From positions 5,557,001-5,621,000 of the forward strand of contig NZ_CP016353.1 in the NCBI RefSeq assembly GCF_002240355.1: a stretch of DNA of 64,000 bases, in the 5' to 3' direction. The position numbers and the translations under genes are program-made. Position 1 is the stretch's first letter, and each line of letters begins with the position of its first letter. This document shows, piece after piece, positions 50,452 through 57,645 of the stretch. A model generated the notes under the pieces. That model ran no database searches and was not told where the DNA came from. It saw nothing but the letters and a program-made list of their open reading frames with translations. The DNA is from Prauserella marina (GTDB taxonomy: Bacteria; Actinomycetota; Actinomycetes; Mycobacteriales; Pseudonocardiaceae).

Positions 50452-51219
50452 TTGACTGGAACGCCCGCGTCGCCCGGTCCGGAGACGACCGCGAAACCAC
50501 TCGTCGCCGGGTTCATCTACCCCGATCACGCCGCAGAGGACGACTACCCGCTCGCCGAGAAACTGCTCGGCGGAGACGTCGCGCTGCCCGTCGAGCACAT
50601 CTACGGCACCGACCTACACGCCGTCGCGGAACTGCTCGACCTCGGCAGCCCCGCACGGCTGGCGGAGGGAGCCGCGCTGCTGGCCCCGCACAACCCGGCC
50701 GCCGTGGTGTGGGCATGCACGAGCGGAAGCTTCGTCTACGGCTGGGACGGTGCCGCCGAACAGGTCGCCAAGCTCTCGGCGGCAGCGGGAGGACTGCCCG
50801 CATCGAGCACGTCGTTCGCGTTCGTCAGGGCCGCCGCCGCGCTCGGGCTTCGCAAAGTGGCCGTCGCCGCGAGCTACCCTGACGACGTCTCGACGCTGTT
50901 CGTCGAATTCCTCGGCAGAGGCGGCGTCGAGGTGCTGTCGATGTCGGCAGCCGACATCGACACCGCGGCCGAGGTCGGAGAACTCTCCCCCGACGCCGTC
51001 GTCGAGTTGATCGTCAGCAGGGATCACCCCGAAGCCGACGCGGTTCTGGTTCCCGACACGGCCATGCGGACGCTGTCCCTGATCGACACCGTCGAGCAGC
51101 GGCTTGGCAAGCCGGTACTCACCGCCAACCAGGTCACCGTGTGGGAAGGTCTACGTCTGGCGGGAGCAACCCCGCGAGTTCAGGGGCTCGGCGCCCTGTT
51201 CCATCAGGAGGGCGCGTAG
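50452..51219 (+). CDS. Asp-Glu racemase superfamily protein lacking the second Cys
   Basis: 255 residues, TTG start at 50452 with GGAGG six bases upstream. It is clearly related to the preceding gene product (GKPVLTANQVTVWE is shared almost exactly, and CTSGSFVYGWDG matches the first Cys motif). At the second Cys position it reads VLVPDTAMRTLSLIDTVE, without Cys, Ser or Thr in the expected slot. Single-Cys members such as arylmalonate decarboxylase retain the other Cys, so this version is unusual. It may be a decarboxylase/isomerase of altered mechanism, or a partner subunit. Confidence 0.8.
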   Translation: MTGTPASPGPETTAKPLVAGFIYPDHAAEDDYPLAEKLLGGDVALPVEHIYGTDLHAVAELLDLGSPARLAEGAALLAPHNPAAVVWACTSGSFVYGWDGAAEQVAKLSAAAGGLPASSTSFAFVRAAAALGLRKVAVAASYPDDVSTLFVEFLGRGGVEVLSMSAADIDTAAEVGELSPDAVVELIVSRDHPEADAVLVPDTAMRTLSLIDTVEQRLGKPVLTANQVTVWEGLRLAGATPRVQGLGALFHQEGA

Positions 51220-51222
51220 CGG

Positions 51223-51957
51223 ATGTTCGCCGACATCGAACCCGTCAACAGGGAATCCACAGCCGCCATCATCGCGCGCCAGCTCAGGGACGCGATCATG
51301 ACCGGCTCGCTGCCGCCCGGCGCCCAGCTCGGCGAAACCGACCTCGCCGCGAGGTTTCAGGTGTCGCGCGGCCCGCTACGCGAAGCCATGCAGCGGCTGG
51401 TCTCCGAGGGGCTGCTGCGCAGCGAACGACATCGCGGCCTCTTCGTGATCGACCTCGAACCCGGCGACGTCTACGACGTCTACGCGGCGAGGTCGGCAGT
51501 GGAAAGGGCCGCGGCGACGCGGATCGTGCGCAGCTTCGACAGGGAGCGGGTGGCGGTCGTTCTCGACCAGGCCGTCGCGGCGATGGCCGAGGCCGACAAG
51601 CAGGACGATCCCACCGCGCTCACCGAGGCCGACCTGCGCTTCCACGAAGCGCTCATCGAGGCTTCGGGCAGCCGCAGGCTCGCCCGCATGGCGCGCACCC
51701 TGCTCATCGAAACCAGGATGTGCCTTTCCGCGCTGCACGGTACCTACCGCAAGAACTACCAGGACGTCGACGAGCGGGTCGCCGAGCACAACATGATCAT
51801 CGAAGCGTTGCGCGCGGGAAGGGAGGAAGACCTGCTCGCGTTGCTCGAAGCCCACATGGACGACGCCGTGCAGCGGCTCGCTCCCGGCACCAGCCTCTAC
51901 CTCGGGCCCGCTCCCGAGCTGCCGCCCTCCGACGGGGAGCCGGAACTCACGGGCTGA
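51223..51957 (+). CDS. GntR-family (FCD) transcriptional regulator
   Basis: 244 residues. The winged helix is IIARQLRDAIMTGSLPPGAQ followed by LGETDLAARFQVSRGPLREA, and the C-terminal domain is the FCD metabolite-binding bundle (DLRFHEALIEASGSRRLARM with a conserved Asp/His set, VAEHNMIIEALRAG). FCD regulators bind TNGTNNNACNA-like sites and are released by organic acids. The gene starts 3 bp after the racemase-like gene, and three matching palindromes surround the cluster, so it is very likely the local repressor. Confidence 0.92.
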   Translation: MFADIEPVNRESTAAIIARQLRDAIMTGSLPPGAQLGETDLAARFQVSRGPLREAMQRLVSEGLLRSERHRGLFVIDLEPGDVYDVYAARSAVERAAATRIVRSFDRERVAVVLDQAVAAMAEADKQDDPTALTEADLRFHEALIEASGSRRLARMARTLLIETRMCLSALHGTYRKNYQDVDERVAEHNMIIEALRAGREEDLLALLEAHMDDAVQRLAPGTSLYLGPAPELPPSDGEPELTG

Positions 51958-52042
51958 GGCGCTGACCGCGCCTTCCGCGCGAAACGACAGCCATGTCAAG
52001 CGATCGGGCCAACCAGCGCGATCCGGCTGGCCGAGCCAGACG

Positions 52043-52681
52043 GTGGGCGGTTACCTGGACATCGTGACGAGCTTCAGGTCCCACCTGCTCGTGTTGTTGC
52101 GATTCGTCGGCTTCCTTCTGGTGCTCTCCGCCGAGTTCTCCGTGATCGGAGAGCTGTCGCCCCGGTTCAACGCGGCGACCCATTTCGGCTACTTCACGGT
52201 GCTCTCCAACATCTTCGCCGCGCTCGTCCTCGCGGCGGGAGTGCTGGTTCCGGTTCCCGGCACGGTCAGGGGTGCCTCCGTGCTGTACATGGTGACGACG
52301 GGAATCGTGTACGCGGGGCTGTTGAGCGGAATCGACACCCAGACACCGCCTTACGCCAACTGGGTCTTCCACGTGGCCGTCCCGTTTCTCGTCGCGGTGG
52401 ACTGGCTACTCGACCCGCCACGCGAACACATCTCGGTGCGCCAGGCGCTGCGCTGGCTGGCTTTTCCAGCGGCCTACCTGGTGATCACACTGGTTCGCGG
52501 GCCGATCATTCACTGGTATCCGTACCCGTTCCTGGATCCGGGCGAAGAGGGCTACGGCACGGTGGCGATCATGAGTGCACTGATCGCCACCGCGCTGTGC
52601 CTGCTGACCTTGCTGATCGTCAAGGTCGGCAATTCCATGGGCGGATCCGAAAGGCCCGCTACGCGAGCGCCCCGGCGATAG
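52043..52681 (+). CDS. Pr6Pr-family integral membrane protein
   Basis: 212 residues, six predicted membrane helices, GTG start at 52043. The sequence (SHLLVLLRFVGFLLVLSAEF; ATHFGYFTVLSNIFAALVL; TGIVYAGLLSGIDTQTPPYA) and conserved Asn/His/Tyr positions, including GPIIHWYPYPFLDP, match the Pr6Pr membrane family (FAR-17a/AIG1-like). Function is unknown. Its 3' end overlaps the convergent D-malate dehydrogenase gene by 23 bp. It is not obviously part of the catabolic pathway. Confidence 0.8.
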   Translation: MGGYLDIVTSFRSHLLVLLRFVGFLLVLSAEFSVIGELSPRFNAATHFGYFTVLSNIFAALVLAAGVLVPVPGTVRGASVLYMVTTGIVYAGLLSGIDTQTPPYANWVFHVAVPFLVAVDWLLDPPREHISVRQALRWLAFPAAYLVITLVRGPIIHWYPYPFLDPGEEGYGTVAIMSALIATALCLLTLLIVKVGNSMGGSERPATRAPRR

Positions 52682-53723
52682 CGGAACCGAGCTGCGCGGT
52701 CGTCGCCTTGCCGCCGAGGTCGGGAGTCGCGACCGCGCCGTCGCCGAGAACCTTCTCGACGGCGGCGTTGATCGCCTGGGCTGCCTCGCTTTCACCGAGC
52801 TGTTCGAGCATCATCGCGGCCGCGAGAATCTGTGCGACCGGATTGGCGATGCCCTTGCCCGCGATGTCCGGGGCACTACCGTGCACCGCCTCGAACATCG
52901 AGGGATACGTGCCCTCGGGATTGATGTTGCCAGACGGTGCCATGCCGAGCCCGCCCGTGACGGCCGCGGCGAGATCGCTGAGGATGTCGCCGAACAGATT
53001 GGACCCCACGACGACGTCGAGCCGGTCGGGCTGCTGCACCATCCTCGCCGCGAGCGCGTCGATGTGCGTCTGCTCGCTGCTGACCCCCGGGTAGTCGGCG
53101 GCGACCTCGGCGAAGACCTCGTCCCAGAACGGCATCGTGTGGATGATGCCGTTGGACTTGGTCGCCGAGCACACCCTTCCCGTCCTCGTCGTCGCGAGTT
53201 CGAAGGCGTACCTGATGATCCGCTCGACCCCGACCCTGGTGAAAACGGACTCCTGCAACACGAACTCGCCCGGCTGCCCCTCGTTGTGCCTGCCGCCGAG
53301 CTTGGAGTACTCGCCCTCGGAGTTCTCCCTGACGATGACCATCTCCAGTTCGGCCGCGCTCCTGCCCGCGAGCGCGGAGGTGGTTCCAGGCAACAGCTTC
53401 ACCGGCCTGAGATTGACGTACTGGAGGAACGCCCTTCGCACCGGAATCAGCAGGCCCCACAAGGAAATGTGGTCGGGTACGCCGGGAAATCCGACGGCGC
53501 CGAGCAAGATCGAATCGAAGGCCGAGAGCCGCTCGATGCCGTCCTCCGGCATCATCGTCCCGGTCTGGGTGTAGCGCTCGCAGCTCCAGTCGAACTCCGT
53601 CCAGTCAAGACCGAAGCCGTACCGGCCCGCGGTGGTGTCGAGTACCTTCCTCGCCTCGACCTGGACGTCGACGCCGATTCCGTCGCCGGGTATGGACGCT
53701 ATACGGTAGTTACGCTCGCTCAC
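52659..53723 (-). CDS. D-malate/tartrate dehydrogenase (isopropylmalate dehydrogenase family)
   Basis: 354 residues. It has IPGDGIGVDVQVEARKVL, LLGAVGFPGVPDHISLWGLL and IRR-like PVRRAFLQYVNLRPV, with the NAD and metal site in NLFGDILSDLAAAVTGGLGM and the adenine-binding EAVHGSAPDIAGKG. The PDHISLWGLL block is typical of the TtuC/DmlA group that decarboxylates D-malate or meso-tartrate, not of LeuB. It would turn a D-malate-type intermediate into pyruvate or an analogue. Its ATG overlaps the aldehyde-dehydrogenase stop by four bases (ATGA), so the two are coupled. Confidence 0.88.
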   Translation of the reverse strand: MSERNYRIASIPGDGIGVDVQVEARKVLDTTAGRYGFGLDWTEFDWSCERYTQTGTMMPEDGIERLSAFDSILLGAVGFPGVPDHISLWGLLIPVRRAFLQYVNLRPVKLLPGTTSALAGRSAAELEMVIVRENSEGEYSKLGGRHNEGQPGEFVLQESVFTRVGVERIIRYAFELATTRTGRVCSATKSNGIIHTMPFWDEVFAEVAADYPGVSSEQTHIDALAARMVQQPDRLDVVVGSNLFGDILSDLAAAVTGGLGMAPSGNINPEGTYPSMFEAVHGSAPDIAGKGIANPVAQILAAAMMLEQLGESEAAQAINAAVEKVLGDGAVATPDLGGKATTAQLGSAIAGALA

Positions 53724-55183
53724 AGGCTCACCGCGATGTACTTCGTCTCAAGGAATTCGTCGATCCCCACGGTTCCGCCTTCCCTGCCGAGACCCGACTG
53801 CTTGACTCCGCCGAACGGGGCCGCCGGGTTGGACACGATGCCCTGGTTGAGGCCGACCATGCCGGTGTCAAGCCGTTCGCTGACCCGGATCGCGCGCTTG
53901 ATCTCGCTGGTGAACACGTAGCTCACGAGCCCGAATTCGGTGTCGTTGGCCTTGTCGACGACTTCGTCCTCGGTGTCGAAGATCGCGATCGGCGCGACGG
54001 GCCCGAAGATCTCCTCGCTCGCCATCCTCGCCGCGCCGGGAACATCGGTGAGCACGGTCGGCTGGTAGAAGTTTCCCGGTCCGTCCACAGTGGCACCACC
54101 GGTGAGCACCTTCGCCCCCCGCTGTGCCGCGTCGGCGACGAGTTCACTCACCTTCTGGATCGCGGCCTCGTCGATGAGCGGTCCGACGACGACGCCGTCC
54201 TCCGTTCCCCTTCCGATGGGCAGCGCCGACATCCGCTCGGTGAGCTTGCGGGAGAACTCCTCCGCGATCCCGCGCTGGACGTAGAACCGGTTGGCCGCCG
54301 TGCACGCCTCGCCGATGTTGCGCATCTTGGCCTGCATGGCTCCCTCGACCGCCGCGTCGACGTCGGCGTCGTCGAAGACGAGGAACGGCGCGTTGCCGCC
54401 GAGTTCCATCGACGTGCGCAGGACCTTGTCGGCGCACTGCTCCAGTAGCTTGCGGCCGACTGCGGTCGACCCCGTGAACGACAGCTTGCGCGCGCGCCCG
54501 TCCCTGATGAGCGGCTCCATGACGCCGCCGGCACTCTTCGTCGTGACGACGTTGAGGACACCGTCGGGCAGTCCGGAATCGGCGAGGATCTGCGCGAGCG
54601 CCAGCATCGAGAGCGGCGTCTGCGCGGCGGGCTTGATGACCATCGTGCAGCCGGCCGCCACGGCCGGACCGATCTTGCGGGTACCCATCGCCATCGGGAA
54701 GTTCCACGGCGTGATCAGCAGTGAGGGTCCGACCGGCTGTTTGGCGATGAGGAACCGGCCCGAGCCGTTGGGCGCGACGGCGTAACCGCCTTCGATGCGC
54801 ACGGCCTCCTCGGCGAACCAGCGGAAGAACTCGGCGGCGTATGCGATCTCACCCCGCGCTTCCGCGAGTGGCTTGCCCATCTCCAGCGTCATGAGCAGGG
54901 CAAGCTCCTCCTGCCGCTGCATCAGCTTCTCGTAGGCCCTTCGCAGGATCTCGCCCCGCTCACGAGGCGCCGTCGCCGCCCACTCGTTCTGCACGGCGAC
55001 CGCGGCGTCCAGCGCCGCGAGCCCGTCCTCCTTCGAGGCGTTCGCGACCTCGCACAACACCTTTCCCGTCGAGGGATCGTGGACGGGGAAGGTCTTGCCT
55101 TCCTTCGCCTGCGTCCACTTGCCGCCGATGAGCAGCTCTTTGTTGACGGCGTCGACAACACCGGATTCGGTGACCGTGCTCAT
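53720..55183 (-). CDS. NAD-dependent succinate-semialdehyde-type dehydrogenase
   Basis: 487 residues from ATG 55183 (MSTVTESGVVDAVNKELLIG), preceded by AGGGAGC. Aldehyde-dehydrogenase motifs are LSFTGSTAVGRKLLEQ, the catalytic Glu in MELGGNAPFLVF and the catalytic Cys in IGEACTAANRFYVQ (about residue 294). The closest family type by sequence is GabD-like SSADH. Paired with the divergent class III aminotransferase it would oxidise the semialdehyde the aminotransferase produces. Its promoter encloses operator 3. Confidence 0.9.
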   Translation of the reverse strand: MSTVTESGVVDAVNKELLIGGKWTQAKEGKTFPVHDPSTGKVLCEVANASKEDGLAALDAAVAVQNEWAATAPRERGEILRRAYEKLMQRQEELALLMTLEMGKPLAEARGEIAYAAEFFRWFAEEAVRIEGGYAVAPNGSGRFLIAKQPVGPSLLITPWNFPMAMGTRKIGPAVAAGCTMVIKPAAQTPLSMLALAQILADSGLPDGVLNVVTTKSAGGVMEPLIRDGRARKLSFTGSTAVGRKLLEQCADKVLRTSMELGGNAPFLVFDDADVDAAVEGAMQAKMRNIGEACTAANRFYVQRGIAEEFSRKLTERMSALPIGRGTEDGVVVGPLIDEAAIQKVSELVADAAQRGAKVLTGGATVDGPGNFYQPTVLTDVPGAARMASEEIFGPVAPIAIFDTEDEVVDKANDTEFGLVSYVFTSEIKRAIRVSERLDTGMVGLNQGIVSNPAAPFGGVKQSGLGREGGTVGIDEFLETKYIAVSL

Positions 55184-55226
55184 GTGCCAAGCTCCCTGAG
55201 TCCCTGATTGCGCCGGTACGACGGCC

Positions 55227-55255
55227 ATGCTACGAATATTGTTGACAATCTACAA
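55227..55255 (-). promoter_or_regulatory. Promoter of the dehydrogenase operon
   Basis: On the minus strand TTGTAG (55255-55250) and TAGCAT (55232-55227) are 17 bp apart. The operator at 55238-55249 fills the spacer, a classic repression geometry. Confidence 0.55.
55238..55249. promoter_or_regulatory. GntR/FCD-type operator 3
   Basis: ATTGTTGACAAT, identical to the core of operator 2 and to the minus-strand reading of operator 1. It lies 54 bp before the divergent dehydrogenase start and 47 bp before the aminotransferase start. Confidence 0.7.
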
Positions 55256-55296
55256 CCCCACCGGGGTCCACCCACGCCCTGAAGGAGACCGCCGTC

Positions 55297-56550
55297 ATGG
55301 CCCAGCTCTCCCCCATCCTCAAGCAGGCCACGCCGGTCGTCGTCGACCACGGCGAGGGCGTCTATCTTTTTGACGCCGACGGCAGGCGCTACCTCGACTT
55401 CACAGCCGGTATCGGCGTGACGAGCACCGGACATTGCCACCCTCGGGTCGTTGCCGCGGCCCAGGAACAGGTCGGCAAGCTCATCCACGGCCAGTACACC
55501 ACCGTGATGCACAAGCCGCTGCTCGACTTGACGGCCAAGCTCGGCGAGGTGCTTCCTCCGGGACTCGACTCGCTGTTCTTCTCCAACTCGGGCAGCGAGG
55601 CCGCCGAGGCCGCGCTGCGGCTGAGCAGGCAGGCCACCGGAAGGCCGAACATCGTCGTGTTCGAGGGCGGCTTCCACGGCCGTACCGTCGCCGCCGCGTC
55701 GATGACGACGTCGGGCACCCGGTTCAGCGCGGGCTTCTCCCCGCTCATGGGCGGCGTGCACGTCGCACCGTTCCCGTTCGCCTACCGCTATGGCTGGGAC
55801 GAGAAGACCGCGACCGAGTTCGCGTTGCGCGAGCTCGACTACCTCTTCGCGACGCGGACCTCGCCTTCGGAGACGGCGGCCTTCTTCATCGAGCCGATGC
55901 TCGGTGAAGGCGGCTACGTGCCTGCGAACACGGAATTCCTCGCGGGGCTGAGGGAACGCGCCGACGAACACGGCATCCTGCTCGTGCTCGACGAGATCCA
56001 AACCGGCTTCGGCCGTACCGGCAAGTTCTGGGGACACGATCACTTCGACGTCCGGCCCGACGTGGTGCTCATCGCGAAGGGACTCGCCTCCGGCTTCCCG
56101 CTTTCCGGCATCGCGGCTTCGAAGGAGCTGATGGCCAAGGCGTGGCCGGGCTCGCAGGGCGGAACCTACGGCGGCAACGCGGTTTCCTGCGCCGCCGCGG
56201 CGGCGACCCTCGACGTCATCAGGGACGAGGGCCTTGTCGAGAACGCGGCCGCGCGGGGAAGGCAACTGCTCGACCACGCGAGGGCGATCGGCGACAAGAC
56301 CGAGGCGATCGGCGACGTGCGCGGTCTCGGTCTGCTGATCGGCACCGAGTTCACCACGGCAGAGGGCAAGCCGGACACGGCGACGGCGCAGGCGGCCCAG
56401 AAGGCCGCGGCCGAGCGCGGGCTGCTGCTGCTCACCTGTGGCGCCCACATGAACGTCGTGCGCATGATCCCGCCGCTCATCGTCACCGAGGAGCAGATCG
56501 AGGAGGCTCGCGAGATCTGGGCCGACGTCGTCCAGACCGTCGCGAAGTAG
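55297..56550 (+). CDS. Class III omega-aminotransferase (GABA/acetylornithine type)
   Basis: 417 residues. The PLP-binding Lys is in VVLIAKGLASGFPLSG (about residue 260). Preceding motifs are FSNSGSEAAEAALRLS, FHGRTVAAASMTTSGT and LVLDEIQTGFGRTGKFW. It would transaminate a terminal amine, for example 4-aminobutyrate or a related omega-amino acid, giving a semialdehyde for the divergent dehydrogenase. GAAGGAG lies nine bases before the ATG. It forms an operon with the DUF3830 gene 33 bp downstream. Confidence 0.92.
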   Translation: MAQLSPILKQATPVVVDHGEGVYLFDADGRRYLDFTAGIGVTSTGHCHPRVVAAAQEQVGKLIHGQYTTVMHKPLLDLTAKLGEVLPPGLDSLFFSNSGSEAAEAALRLSRQATGRPNIVVFEGGFHGRTVAAASMTTSGTRFSAGFSPLMGGVHVAPFPFAYRYGWDEKTATEFALRELDYLFATRTSPSETAAFFIEPMLGEGGYVPANTEFLAGLRERADEHGILLVLDEIQTGFGRTGKFWGHDHFDVRPDVVLIAKGLASGFPLSGIAASKELMAKAWPGSQGGTYGGNAVSCAAAAATLDVIRDEGLVENAAARGRQLLDHARAIGDKTEAIGDVRGLGLLIGTEFTTAEGKPDTATAQAAQKAAAERGLLLLTCGAHMNVVRMIPPLIVTEEQIEEAREIWADVVQTVAK

Positions 56551-56583
56551 CCGCACAGCCCTTCACAGCACAGGAGAACCCAC

Positions 56584-57081
56584 GTGGCCCGTTACATCAC
56601 CATCACGCTCGACAAGCGTGGTGTCTCGTGCCGAGCACGGCTGCTCGACGAGGAAGCACCGAGGACGTGTCAGGCGGTGTGGGACGCGCTGCCGCAAAGC
56701 GGCTCCGCCTACCACGCCAAGTACGCCCGCAACGAGATCTACACCTTGGTTCCGCCGTTCGCCCAGCCGAAGCCGGGAAGGGAGAACCCGACGATCACGC
56801 CGATCCCCGGTGATGTCGTCTACTTCGGCTTCGAGGCATGGGAGATCGGCAACCCCGCCTACGGCTATGACGACGGCAGCGAGGCGCACAGCGATCAGGG
56901 CGCCACCGATCTCGCCATCTTCTACGGGCGCAACAACCTGCTCATCAACGGGGACGCCGGATGGGTGCCCGGCAACGTTTTCGCCACGATCGAGGAAGGG
57001 CTCGCCGAGATGGCCGAGGCCGCACAGGACCTGTGGCTGCGGGGCGTCGAGGGCGAAACCATGAGCTACGCGAGGGCCTGA
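56584..57081 (+). CDS. DUF3830 (cyclophilin-like) protein
   Basis: 165 residues, GTG start at 56584 with AGGAG upstream. The beta-rich domain ITLDKRGVSCRARLLDEEAP, then AVWDALPQSGSAYHAKYARN, and NPTITPIPGDVVYFGFEAWE belongs to DUF3830, whose members adopt a cyclophilin-like fold and are often found in clusters with amidases or racemases. No catalytic function is established. Co-transcription with the aminotransferase ties it to the same pathway. Confidence 0.88.
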   Translation: MARYITITLDKRGVSCRARLLDEEAPRTCQAVWDALPQSGSAYHAKYARNEIYTLVPPFAQPKPGRENPTITPIPGDVVYFGFEAWEIGNPAYGYDDGSEAHSDQGATDLAIFYGRNNLLINGDAGWVPGNVFATIEEGLAEMAEAAQDLWLRGVEGETMSYARA

Positions 57082-57187
57082 CCTCACCCATCCGGGTATT
57101 GATCAAGGAATCACCAGTCGTGGCAACGCTTTAACTCGTTCGTGAAACGTTGACCCCGAATATCGCATCAAGATCATGATCACCCCG

Positions 57188-57368
57188 GGTGATCGCCCCG
57201 CCGGTGGCTACCGATTGTCACCGGCGCGGGCGATCACCAGCCCCGCCGGGAAACACGAAAGCCTTACGTGTTTATCCTGAAAGGATTTCAGGTAACCATC
57301 CTGCCCTCGAAGGGCTCTTTGACAGGCACATCACGACGCTGAAAACCTGACTCTGCTTTCGAAAGCAG
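57188..57368 (+). ncRNA. Hairpin-rich leader or small RNA upstream of a 30-codon ORF
   Basis: Five consecutive hairpins can be drawn. The first is a 19-bp stem with one bulge (57188-57206 with 57219-57238). The others are AAACACG/CGTGTTT (57251-57257 with 57267-57273), CCTGAAA/TTTCAGG (57276-57282 with 57286-57292, competing with ATCCT/AGGAT), CCCT/AGGG (57304-57314) and the palindrome CTGCTTTCGAAAGCAG (57353-57368). A TTGACA at 57319 has no convincing -10. It could be a structured 5' leader, a riboswitch-like element or an independent RNA; the first hairpin may instead end the upstream operon. No known riboswitch consensus was recognised. Confidence 0.4.
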
Positions 57369-57418
57369 CAGTGCGCGCACGTTTTCCGTGTAACCAATTC
57401 CTGTTAAGGAGCCCCTCA

Positions 57419-57511
57419 ATGCAGTTCTTCGCCATGCACGCCCAGTACGGCGGCGACATCATCACCGGCCTGCTGGCGCACCTGGCGCACGTCCTCGGCT
57501 GGCTCGTCTGA
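57419..57511 (+). CDS. Small hydrophobic peptide (30 aa)
   Basis: The ORF reads MQFFAMHAQYGGDIITGLLA then HLAHVLGWLV. AAGGAG lies seven bases before the ATG, one of the best ribosome-binding sites in the window. A hairpin terminator follows 19 bp after the stop, so this looks like a complete small transcription unit. The C-terminal 18 residues form an amphipathic or membrane helix with two His. It could be a small membrane protein, a leader peptide or a type I toxin-like peptide; no family is recognised. Confidence 0.55.
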   Translation: MQFFAMHAQYGGDIITGLLAHLAHVLGWLV

Positions 57512-57530
57512 GGATGACGATGTAACGCCA

Positions 57531-57566
57531 GGTGGGGCCGTCACGTTGGCGCGGGTCGGCCCCACC
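57531..57566 (+). terminator. Terminator after the 30-codon ORF
   Basis: GGTGGGGCCG (57531-57540) pairs perfectly with CGGCCCCACC (57557-57566) around a 16-base loop. Confidence 0.75.
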
Positions 57567-57645
57567 CCGGCGAAAATGCTCCGCCTCTAATATGTGAATA
57601 GTTTTCATGGCCTTCGCTCCCATCGCCGTACTAGGCTGCTGGCCC

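Noticed and set aside
49659-51219. Identification of the two racemase-like genes as ectoine-use EutA
   Set aside because: The superfamily fits, but no ectoine hydrolase (M24), deacetylase, EutB or EutC gene is in the window, so the specific assignment is not supported.
57188-57368. Known riboswitch classes (c-di-AMP ydaO, cobalamin, SAM, TPP, glycine)
   Set aside because: None of their conserved core sequences could be recognised in the hairpin-rich leader, so no class name is given.
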